The notes beneath the pieces are model-generated. The model ran no database searches. It was not told the origin of the DNA and worked only from the letters and a program-made list of their open reading frames with translations. A program made the position numbers and the translations under genes. Below, piece by piece: positions 47,345 through 57,654 of a DNA stretch of 64,000 nt (position 1 is its first letter; every line of letters starts with the position of its first letter). Source of the stretch: Heliocidaris erythrogramma (lineage: Eukaryota > Echinodermata > Echinoidea > Camarodonta > Echinometridae); NCBI GenBank assembly GCA_025617745.1, contig CM046858.1, positions 32,278,180 through 32,342,179 on the forward strand. The letters are read 5' to 3'.

Positions 47345-49560
47345 CCAACCGTATAGCCAGGATTTCATTTTAGGGGGCGGTTGTCGGGCACGCGGAGAGT
47401 GCGAAAGTGGTGATGGGCACGCAAAGCGTGCTCCCCAGGGGTGGGTGCAAGGAGGGAGAGTCCCCCCCCCCCCCCCCTCCCGCGCGAAGCGCGAAAGCTC
47501 TTACGTTTTACAGCAAATCTGAGAGAAAGATAACGGCGCGTAACACTTTTTTTAAAGGCATAAAGTTACTTCAACGCCCTGGCTGCTGTTCATTTATTTG
47601 GACGCAATACTGCACTGTATGTAACAGGGGTGAGTGCAGAGGGGGGAGTTTCCCCCTTCCCGGGCGAAGCGCGAAAGCTCCGACGTTTTTAGCAAAGATA
47701 AACGGCTCGTAGGGGTGGGTGCAGGGAGGGGGAGTCCCCCCCCCCCCCCCTCCCGCGCGAAGCGCGAAAGCTCTTACGTTTTACAGCAAATCTGAGAGAA
47801 AGATAACGGCGCCTAACACTTTTTTTAAAGGCGGAAAGTTATAGTTCGACACCCTGACTGCTTTTCAGTTATCTGGACGTAATACTGCACTGTATGTAAC
47901 AGGGGTGGGTGCAGGGAGGGGGAGTTTCCCCCTTCCAGTGCGAAGCGCGAAAGCTCTGAATTTTTAGCATTTTTTTTTTGAGGCGGAATATTAGTTCGAC
48001 ACCGTGGATGCTTTTCAGTATTTGGACGCAATATACTGCACTGTATATGTGACAGGGGTTGGTGCAGGGAGGGGGAGTTCCCCCTTCCCGCGCTAAGCAC
48101 GAAAGCTCTGACGTTTTAGCACCCTTTTTTTAGGCGGAATGTTACTTCGATACCCTGGTTGCTTATCAGATATTTTGGACGCAATACTGCACTGTATGTA
48201 ACAGGGGTTGGTGCAGGGAGGGGGGGGGGGGGGGTTCCCGCTTTCCGAGCGAAGCGCGAAAGCTCTGGGGTTTTACAGCAAATCTGAGAGAAATATAACG
48301 GCGCGTAACACTTTTTTTAAATGCGGAAAGTTAGTACAACGCCCTGGCTGCTTTTCATTTATTTGGACGCAATACTGCACTGTATGTAACAGGGGTGTGT
48401 GCAGAGAGGGGGGAGTTTCCCCCTTCCCGGGCGAAGCGCGAAAGCTCCGACGTTTTAGCATCTTTTTTTTGGATTGCTTATCAGTTATTTTGGACGCAAT
48501 ACTGCACTGTATGTAACAGGGGTTGGTGCAGGGAGGGGAGTGGGGAGTCTCCCCCTTCCCTCGCAAAGATAAACGGCTCGTAGGGGTGGGTGCAGCGAGG
48601 GGGAGTTCCCCCTCTTACGTTTTACAGCAAATTTAAGAGAAAGATAACGGCGCGTAACACTTTTTTTAAAGGCGGAAAGTTATAGTTCGACACCCTGACT
48701 GCTTTTCAGTTATCTGGACGTAATACTGCACTGTATGTAACAGGGGTGGGTGCAGGGAGGGGGAGTTTTCCCCCTTCCAGCAAGAAGCGCGAAAGCTCTG
48801 ACGCTTTAGCATCTTTTTTTTTTATGCGGAATATTAGTTCGACACCGTGGATGTTTTTCGTTATTTGGACGCAATATACTGCACTGTATGTGACAGGGGT
48901 TGGTGCAGGGAGGGGGAGTTCCCCCTTCCCGCGCTAAGCACGAAAGCTCTGACGTTTTAGCACCCTTTTTTTTAGGCGGAATGTTAGTTCGACGCCCTGG
49001 TTGCTTATCAGTTATTTTGGACGCAATACTGCACTGTATGTAACAGGGGTTGGTGCAGGGAGGGGAGTGGGGAGTCTCCCGCTTCCCTCGCGAAGCGCGA
49101 AAGCTCTGATCTGACGTTTTAGCAAATTTGACGGAAAGATAACGGCTAGGAAAGTTAGTTCGATGCCGTGGCTGCTTTCCAGTTATTTGGACGCAATATT
49201 GCGAAATATGTGACAGGGGGTGGGTGCGGGGAGGGGAGTTTCCCCCTTCCCACGCTAAGCACGAAAGCTCTGACGTTTTAGCACCCTTTTTTTTAGGCGG
49301 AATGTTAGTTCGACGCCCTGGTTGCTTATCAGTTATTTTGGACGCAATACTGCACTGTATGTAATAGGGGTTGGTGCAGGTAGGGGGCGGGGGGAGAGTT
49401 TCTCCCCTTTCCGCGCGAAACGCGAAAGCTCTGATGTTTTAGCAAATTTGAGAGAAAGATAACGGCTCGTAGTAAACCATTTTTAAGGCGGAAAGTTATA
49501 GTTCGACGCCCGGACTGCTTTTCAATTATTTGGACGCAACATTTCACATGCGAGGGAGCG
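47345..49560 (+). repeat. G/C-rich tandem array of roughly 150-190 bp monomers
   Basis: At least ten monomers share TACTGCACTGTATGTAACAG, GGTGCAGGGAGGGGGAGT, the palindromic GCGAAGCGCGAAAGCTC and TTTTTTTAAAGGCGGAAAGTT. Spacing varies between about 130 and 275 bp because segments are missing or added. The left edge (AACCGTATAGCCAGGATTT) matches the reverse complement of the right edge of 53402-53930, so this may be the interior of a large TIR element. No protein is encoded. Confidence 0.85.
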
Positions 49561-50340
49561 AAGCCAGTGGCGTATCTAGGGATTATGGCGCCCGGGGCAA
49601 ACAATAAAGTTATGCTCCCCCCCCCCCCACCCCCCGCGAGTGCCCACACTTATCTACGTTATTGTATAAGCGAGAGAGCAAAGCGAGAGAGCGGCAAGTT
49701 TTCGCAATGAGGGGCTTACGCCTTTTGCCTGAATATCAACCTTTCAATTTCTAAATTTTAACGAGCGATCGAAGAGAAAGAGCATATTTTAACAACTTTT
49801 CGTAGTGAAAATGTACAGAAGTTGCATAATTATCTGGGAACCTCGCTGCCCAAATATATGGATATTCTGGCTCCTCGATGCCCGAATATGAAATGGTGGT
49901 TATCCGAAAATCGGAACTTTGAAAATCCTTGGGGGAGGGGGAGGGGGGGGGGGGGGCTGCAGCCCATTGCCGAAGGGGGACGCCTTTTGCCCAAATATCA
50001 AAAATTCAATTTCTAATTTCTAAATTTAATTTCTCAAAATTATTTTTTTTTTTCATTTGGAATTTTGTTTTCAAGGCCATAAATTTACAATAATGACTTT
50101 AAAAATAGATATAATCATAAGCGGTTACAATACTTGCTTTAAAAGTTACAGCGCAATAGAAAGAATAATGTGTATCTAGGAAAATGCGGATCTAACACCG
50201 AAGTGATACATTCCGTAATAAAAGTACACGAAGACGAAAACTATTTGTAAATTTGTCATTTATTCTCTTATTTTTTTTTCAAATAAAAAAAAAGGGTACA
50301 TAAAATGTAAAACATACATTTCATTTGTCATTAAGATATA
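49561..50340. other. hAT-like end fragment and unannotated sequence
   Basis: CCAGTGGCGTATCTAGGGAT at 49565 repeats the left end of the MITE at 37775. A poly-C tract follows at 49618. A poly-G tract lies at 49940-49955. No gene. Confidence 0.5.
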
Positions 50341-50345
50341 TCACC

Positions 50346-50512
50346 TCTCTAAAAAAAGAACTGAGTGATCACTGACGCGACTCCGGGGAGTGAAAATAGA
50401 GTGCAAATTCACTTTTCGGTTTAGTGAGCACTCGATATTTACTCGATTTTCATTCCTAAACACTCACGAGGGTGAAAACAGAGTGAAATTTCACTTTTTT
50501 AGAGAGATAATG
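50346..50512. mobile_element. Short TIR element (CTCTCTAAAAAA ends)
   Basis: CTCTCTAAAAAA near 50346 and TTTTTTAGAGAG near 50500 are inverted repeats. Inner GAGTGAAAATAGAGTGCAAA and GTGAAAACAGAGTGAAATTT repeat directly. Non-coding. Confidence 0.6.
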
Positions 50513-50945
50513 TACATTTATTACGAATAAACTTTAATTTACAAAAAAAAAGTGCGTTCAAGTTTGGAGAGTATCTATTAGGCTTTCCCATACCATTGCG
50601 TACTTTTTCACACAATTTCATCATTATTGACATCAAATTCGTTAACCAAATCCTGGAACTAGGACATACTTCATGTATGTTTGCAGTTGAGCGAGATGTA
50701 ATTGAACACTCTTCATCAAAATGGATGCAAATGGTGGATAAGTTCGAAAATAAATGAAATCAAGACCCTTAGAAACCTTAGAAAGCAGTTTGTACTATTA
50801 TGATCATACATGTATCTAGTGTCACCTGTGCCTGGAAGGTAAAAGCAAACTGAACCACTATAACCCTCAAGTCTTTCATTCCAGTCCAACTAATTCGGAT
50901 AAGTTTACTAATCAAGAATAGTAATAATTGTATTAACAAACATAT

Positions 50946-51119
50946 GGGGTGTTGCAAGAAAGTTGCAATCAATTGCAAATTGTAAAGCAAATTAAAACAA
51001 CCATTCTGAATGGTTCAGGGTCTGCCCATTCAAGAAGATGCGCTTGCAACAATGATTTTGATTGGTCAGTACCGATCAGTTGCAATTTGCAATCAATCGC
51101 AACTTTCTTGCAACACCCC
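50946..51119. mobile_element. 174-bp MITE, GGGGTGTTGCAAG family, copy 2
   Basis: It starts GGGGTGTTGCAAGAAAGTTG and ends CAACTTTCTTGCAACACCCC. The arms match copy 1 (9792-9916), but the centre is different and longer (contains GGTTCAGGGTCTGCCC). Confidence 0.88.
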
Positions 51120-51125
51120 AATAGT

Positions 51126-51310
51126 ATCTGAAATGACACAGGTGTTTTTGCTCTAGTAGTATGCGTGCCGTGGGTTCAAAACAAAGCCAATGCATTCCGT
51201 CCTTTGGCAAGACATTTTTATCTACATGTACATTTGTCACTCTTCACCCAGGAGAATATTGATACCTGGAAAGATTGCAGAAAGCCATGATTGTAATTGC
51301 TTTCCATGCA
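51126..51310 (+). mobile_element. Degenerate SINE copy
   Basis: Order of landmarks: a B-box-like GTGGGTTCAAA, TCCTTTGGCAAGACATTTT, then CACTCTTCACCCAGG. The same order as in the SINE at 41944, but strongly diverged. Confidence 0.55.
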
Positions 51311-51960
51311 TGTTAAAATTGATATGGTAACATACCAACATCGAATGGACATGGTGCACATTATACCATTTTTGAGGAGGTCAGTAGTAACTTTGTCAAG
51401 TGCTATACAAATGAAAATACATGTATCAGCATGTACAATATCTTCTTCTGTACAACATTACAGCACAGATAGAAAACGCTCAATGAAAGTGACTAGCTAT
51501 ATGATTATTGCCGCACTTTAAAAGTTAAATTCTTGATAATTGAGTGTGATAAAGCAATTTAAATTAAACATTAATATGTTCCTAATCATCTACGATAAGA
51601 AAATACAGAGATATGATGATAAAGCATTTAATTCCAGCTGCAAGGATGACTGCAAAAGTATTGAAAGATTGGCTCATTACAAAAATATACGGAAAATACA
51701 AGCAGCAATATTTACACAATCTATCAAAGAATAACTGCAGCTCTTCAGTTAAAACTTTTGAATGATTTCTATAGAAGCTCCCAATACAATCCAGCCTACC
51801 ACAACCAATCACTAAGCAAGGAATAGAATATGATCTAAATCAAACATGCAGTAACAATGCTAATCATTCATACTATTAAAACATACATCAAAATTGTACA
51901 TTTTTCAAACAAGGTAGACCTACTCGTTAGGTCTCATAAGAAAGTAAATTTTCAAGAGGA
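51311..51960. other. No gene recognised
   Basis: AT-rich sequence with short frames on both strands and no splice support. Confidence 0.35.
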
Positions 51961-51969
51961 ACTGGCTAC

Positions 51970-52096
51970 GGGTCCGCTCGCTATTCATAAGGACCGTTAT
52001 TCATAGAAAACCGCTATTCATTTTAACACGCGTTATGAATAGCGGTCCTCATGAACAGTTATGAATAGTGGTCCTTATGAATAGCGGTCCTCATGA
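51970..52096. repeat. Inverted and direct copies of CTATTCATAAGGACCG
   Basis: CTATTCATAAGGACCG and its complement CGGTCCTCATGAATAG-type sequences alternate at least five times, giving several possible small hairpins. Confidence 0.6.
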
Positions 52097-52269
52097 CTAA
52101 AGAGGTTACCCCCTGGCTACAGGTAATTCTGAATTGCTGATCATGTAGGAAATCCTCATATATCATGGAGGCATTTGGATGATCAAAATTATTATAGAGA
52201 ACAAAACTTGCTGAAAACTGAACACTACACGGATATGCACATGCATGTAAGAACCATATATTGTACAAG

Positions 52270-52491
52270 CAGTGGCGGCCCTCCCCCCCCCCCCCCCCCC
52301 CCCCACTTTGGAAGAAAAATATGCATTGTGCCCCACCCCCTTTAAGGACGAAAACCTTTTTTTTTTCGCTTGTCGGAGAATTATGGAGGGGGACTGGACC
52401 CCCCCACTGAGCGACTTTTCGAGAGCTGGCGAGACCAAAAATACAGGTTTCCCTTTTCCAAACCCTATACAAAATCCTGGATCCGCCCCCG
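52270..52491. mobile_element. 222-bp hAT-like MITE with perfect 8-bp target duplication
   Basis: The left end CAGTGGCGGCCC and right end GGATCCGCCCCCG are imperfect inverted termini. TGTACAAG occurs directly on both sides (52262-52269 and 52492-52499). Ends of CAGNGGCGG type and an 8-bp duplication are hallmarks of hAT elements. It contains a poly-C run. Confidence 0.85.
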
Positions 52492-52499
52492 TGTACAAG

Positions 52500-53400
52500 T
52501 ATAACAAAAATATTCTTCTTAAGTATGATATGCCTAAAATACCACTTCCATCCTTGCTTCTTTCTAATTCTATCAAATTTGATGCTTAGAAAAAACAATT
52601 TTATTGCTAAAATTAAGTTTTTAATGAACTGATTCAGCATGTTTTTAGATATTGTTTTTTTTTTCAAAGGTACTATATCACTAACTTCATGACCATGTCA
52701 AAATGTTAAGTGTTTAGAAAAATAGAGATAAATTTTGAAAGACAGAGTAAGAAAAGAAAGCTTAAGAGCAATAGTTTTACAGTTTGATGCCTCTTCAGAG
52801 TCTACATAATATACAAAAAATGCAATAAAACACTCATGTAAATGTTACAAATATACTAGGAAGTACATTTCTTACACAGGGTACACATAAGAGGGTCTGT
52901 AGATCTGAGTATAACATTCATATATATATACCGTACACATTGTGGTATAAGGGTGAGAGTATGCTTCTAAATCAAAGCTACAATACATGTAACACCTAAA
53001 TTATACACACTAAATTATTTGAATCCTGATATTTTGGTGTATATAATTAATTTCCCTAAAACACAGAAATGATGATGAACATAAAAACAAAGAAATTATT
53101 CATCCCTTGAACATAGCAAAATTATCAAAATCATCTACAGGCATTTATTTACTACATAATATATTCTATAAAAATATTTATGTGCTAAAAATTTATCTGC
53201 AAAAAATTTATCTGCAAATTTGGTATGGCTTATCCCCTTCTCTATCAGTAAGGTTACAAATATTTTCTAGGATCCCTCTCTATAACATACAGGAATATAA
53301 TATACACACTACAACTCTAAACATCACTGTAAGAAAAAGATTTATCACTATATTCATTTTAGATTTTGGTATACCAAAATGAAAGACTGCTTTACTTCAA
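52500..53400. other. No gene recognised
   Basis: AT-rich, possibly distal 3' flank of the minus-strand gene at 57.5-64 kb. No frame with support. Confidence 0.35.
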
Positions 53401-53401
53401 G

Positions 53402-53930
53402 TGCATAGCCCGTGGGAGGGGGGTAGGGTGGAGATGGTCCCCCCCCCCCTGAGAGCAAGAGCAAAAAAGCAGGGGGAAGTGAGAGGAAAAAATCCTCAAA
53501 TGATGCTACGAGCCGTTATCTTTTGCTCAAAATTTGCTAAAACATCAAAGAGAAGGGGGGAAACTCAACCCTCCCTATTACATACAGTGCAGTATTGCGT
53601 CCAAATGCTTGAGAAGCAGTGATGGCGCGGAACTAACTTTCCGTCTAAAAAAAAGGTGCTACAAGCCTTAATCTTTCCCCTCAAATTTGCCAAAAACTCC
53701 CCCATCCCTGCACCCATCCCTGTTACATACAGTGCAGGCGTCGAATCAACTTTACGCCTTAAAAAAGGTGCTACGAGCCGTTATCTTAACTTCTCTCAAA
53801 TTTGCTCTAACATCAGAGCTTTCATGCTTCGCAAGGGAGGGGGGAAACTCCCTGCACCCATCACTGTGGGAAGCACGCTTCGTGTGCTCATCAGCCCCCT
53901 AAGATAAAATTCTAGCTATGCGGTTGCTTT
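53402..53930 (-). mobile_element. Short inverted relative of the 47-49 kb array
   Basis: The edges GCATAGCCCGTGGGAGGGG (53402) and CCTAAGATAAAATTCTAGCTATGC (ending 53922) are terminal-repeat-like. Inside are two or three monomers with TTACATACAGTGCAG and TGCTACGAGCCGTTATCTT, i.e. the 47-49 kb monomer in reverse. Confidence 0.7.
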
Positions 53931-55650
53931 ACTTTATACAGTACACACAAGGCCATTTTGAGACCTCCATTTCAAAACAAGTTATCACAAAAACGATATG
54001 TAAGATTAATTTTCAGTTATACGTTCACTTACACGTAAATGCATGTACTTATAGTGATTGAAATATACAGCCAATGTAACACAGACTCTATGAGAATAAT
54101 TTGCTAGATTATGATACAATTACAGGTTCATGTACATACGTATTTACACTGATTGTAAAGAAATTCACCTGAAATTTATCAAGGAGGGAAGTATATGAAC
54201 AAATTTTAAAATTATGCTAATTGCAATCACATGTTTATAATGTTTATATACATGTACACATGGATCCAAACACTGAGTGAAATATTATGTACATTTGATT
54301 TTAATGCTACATATATTGGTAGGTATCTATCGTTCGAAAACACAACGAGATCAAACTATATCCTTCATTAGATATTCACATTAAAATAGTACTACAGGCA
54401 AGTATCATTCTACAATAACATCACCTATATTTATATGGCATTTGTTCATCGTACCAATTTTTAGTTCCCTTTATAAAATACATATATATATGCGTGCACC
54501 TGCGCACTCACGGCACAGATATATGCAATTCCCTTAAAATTACAATATGGCGAGTTATAAGTGAATCTCAATGTACATGTATGCAATTTTCTTGAATATA
54601 CAATATGGCAAATTATTTCTATATATATTTCCTGAATCCTCATCCATACGCATGCATTTCTGGGCTGCTATCGTCTTAAGCATTTTGCTTATGATAGTTT
54701 TACCCTCTGCATTTTGTAAATTATTGTACCTACATCATCAAATGTTTTATATAGAATTATATCCATACTCACTGTATTATTGGTACGTGTATATAATATT
54801 ATCACTGAAAGATGGTTTGCATTCATGATGTAACACTCAATTATTTCTATGTAAGTTTATCGCCTCATCCATTATATGTTACGTTTGAAAGCAACTGTTG
54901 TTTACATTGATTATGAAATAAATGCAGAAAAGCATCTGCAAACAAACAAACAAAATATGTATACCTGTAACAGATAATTATACTCTTCACATGTCCCAAG
55001 TGAGCATCTAGGTAAACCTAGATGTTCCTGCAGGCAAATTACCATGTTAATATAATCATTTTAAATTGCACTATTTCTCCATTTTTGCCGACATATACAG
55101 ATTATTAAACTCTACCGATGTCCCACACTGCATAATAGTGATCACATTCAGTTTAGTCCTATTCATCAATCTGACATGCTTGCCAAAGTAATTTAATTGT
55201 TCATTATTTGTGTTACAATGGAAGGAAAAAAACATCCTGAAAGCTCTAAGAAAAGTCATCATCATTTAGCATGAAAAAACTTAATTCCTACAAATAACCT
55301 TCTTAATATACATATATCATCCTGTGTAAGTGCACTCATTGCAAACGTACATGTATACCATGCCAATGTCAAAATTCAAAAAGTCACACTTCCCATAACC
55401 TTCTGGACTGCTTTTTCAACATGTTTTCAAATAGTACCATAAACATATCTAAATTACTATTTTTATTACATGGATTTCATTCAGCATATCCCCAAACATA
55501 TACAGTTCATGGTAAAAAGAAGTTGAGAAACAATGAATGAAAAAATCAGGCAACACAGAATAGAAATCAATAATTGTTCCCGAGTGTGCTCCCCCAAGCT
55601 GCCTGGAAAGATTTTTTTTCTTTTTTAATCACCATTAGGTCTTTTGACAT
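53931..55650. other. No gene recognised
   Basis: AT-rich with many TACATGTA-like stretches. It could be 3' UTR or downstream DNA of the minus-strand gene. Confidence 0.35.
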
Positions 55651-55986
55651 ATTCAGGAACACTAAATCAAACTGTAATACAAATGAATTTAAGACTGAGT
55701 GTCCTAATTCAGGAACACTAAATCAAACTGTAATACAAATGAGTTTAAGACTGAGTGTACTAATTCAGGAACACTAAATCAAACTGTAATACAAATGAGT
55801 TTAAGACTGAGTGTACTAATTCAGGAACACTAAATCAAACTGTAATACAAATGAGTTTAAGACTGAGTGTACTCATTCAGGAACACTAAATCAAACTGTA
55901 ATACAAATGAGTTTAAGACTGAGTGTACTCATTCAGGAACACTAAATCAAACTGTAATACAAATGAGTTTAAGACTGAGTGTACTA
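55651..55986. repeat. 56-bp minisatellite, six copies
   Basis: Units start at 55651, 55707, 55763, 55819, 55875 and 55931, each beginning ATTCAGGAACACTAAATCAA. Only single-base differences separate the copies, so the array is young or homogenised. Confidence 0.97.
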
Positions 55987-57340
55987 ATTCTTTGTACAGT
56001 AGAAAACTCAGCAATGATGGAAGATCAGTATGGGGCACACCAAACATATTGGGTGAAGTCATAATTCCAAAATGCTTTAAATTTTTTTTTTAAATCATAT
56101 GCCTTCACACTTCACTACACATTTTTGTTTAAAAAGAATTTGTAGACTATGTCAAGACTAATACATTTGCTCTGAAGTGACCATTATTATTATTCTAAAT
56201 TGCATGTACATGTGCATAAAATGAGTGAAGAGTGATAATAACATGTGTATTACTATGAGGAAATATTGTTTGGTGTAGAGTTACATGTAAGTAGACCTTT
56301 GTATGAGCAATAATTTGGAATTGCATACTTTTATACATGCATGATAAAGAGTTAGAGTATGTAATAAACATTATTCAACATTTAGTTATACAATCATGTT
56401 ATATGTGTTTATGAATTGTCCAGAACTGATGCATATTAAGATACTATAGAAAATAAAAGTTATTTTGATAAAACACAGTACAAAAAGAAAGTTAGCAAAC
56501 ATCAAGAGACATTATAAAAAAACAATCTTACTATATCTGAAATTGAAATGGCATGTACAAATGAATGTAATACATGTATATACATGTACTGTACTAAAAA
56601 GGTCAACAAATAATGTACATGTAGATGACTTATTTTGCAACTATACAGTACATGTACTAGTAAATAGATTAATTTGATTCAAGCAATTAAGTGAAGTTCG
56701 CTTAAATCAATTGAAGTTCTTGATAAACTGCTACAAGATATGGACTCTCTCCTTTCTTATATTCTACAAGCTATAATACCTCATCATCAAGAAATATACT
56801 TCTGGAAAGGAAAACATACATTGTAGTGAAAGCTAGTTAACAGAGTGTGGAAATACAGACTAGCATGTACATTTAAATATAGAATGACCTGTAACCCATG
56901 ACTCACGCCAGGTCAGTTATAAAACAACGAGGAATTGTATGATACCTGCACATGAAAACAAGACTACAAAGATGTATGTCTGCACAGTAAATCCCAATAA
57001 AGCTACGCCATCTTGTAAGTTCAATCAAGCTCTCTAAATAGTCTTCTATATTAAAGAATACAATATACATTCTTAATAATTCTAATGAAATCTTGAAAAC
57101 AGCAATGCGGAGTACATTTGGCATTTTATCTACAAGTTGCCTCGAAGCACATGATCACAAAGGCACTATTATAATTCCATTGTCATATTGTATATTACTT
57201 GATCAAAACAGAAAAAGTGTTGCAACTGTTTTTGAAATTTATGTAGGGCTATAGTCTGTGTCACATAGGGATGTAGTATTCAAGCAAGTAATATGATTAT
57301 CATAGCAATAGATGTTTAAGGAGGTTATGAGGGGATGTTA
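55987..57340. other. No gene recognised (possible 3' UTR of minus-strand gene)
   Basis: AT-rich, downstream of the minus-strand stop codon at 57464. No coding support. Confidence 0.35.
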
Positions 57341-57346
57341 ATTTAT

Positions 57347-57586
57347 GAAATCACTTGAGAAGTGAATTTCCGCTAGGAATCTGTGTAAGCAATCTCCAGA
57401 TCACAGATGTAATGGGTAAGTTTATTAAGGTTGAAATACTCAGTTGACTTTGTGGATGAATGACTAGTTTGCAATCATTTGAGAAGCGACGTTTAGCCAG
57501 GAATCTGTGCGAGCAATCTCCAGATCACGGATGTAATGAGTAAGTTGATTCAGGTTGAGATGCTGAGTTGACTTCGTGGATGAATG
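57347..57586 (-). repeat. 124-bp tandem duplication of the terminal exon
   Basis: 57347-57462 and 57471-57586 are direct copies (TCCAGATCAC.GATGTAATG and GTTGACTT.GTGGATGAATG in both). The upper copy is coding. The lower one follows the stop codon, is out of frame and contains in-frame stops, so it is a relic in the 3' UTR. Confidence 0.85.
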
Positions 57587-57654
57587 TCTCTGTGCACCAC
57601 ATACTACCAATGCTCCCATCAAAACCCTAACAAGTCTGCATGTAGTCTTCCAGC
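57464..57654 (-). CDS. Unrecognised gene, terminal coding exon
   Basis: The acceptor ATCTTAG lies just above 57654. The exon completes a Gly codon and encodes 62 residues, with CRLVRVLMGALVVCGAQRHS and LTHYIRDLEIARTDSWLN, then TAG at 57466-57464. Codon use and composition look genuinely coding. A degenerate second copy of its last two-thirds follows downstream. Confidence 0.7.

Noticed and set aside
47407..48583. Frames of about 60-100 codons on both strands in the G/C-rich array
   Set aside because: They repeat with the monomer and are broken by variable poly-C/poly-G tracts.
55651..55986. CRISPR-like regular repeat
   Set aside because: The 56-bp units are directly adjacent with no unique spacers and the DNA is eukaryotic; it is a minisatellite.
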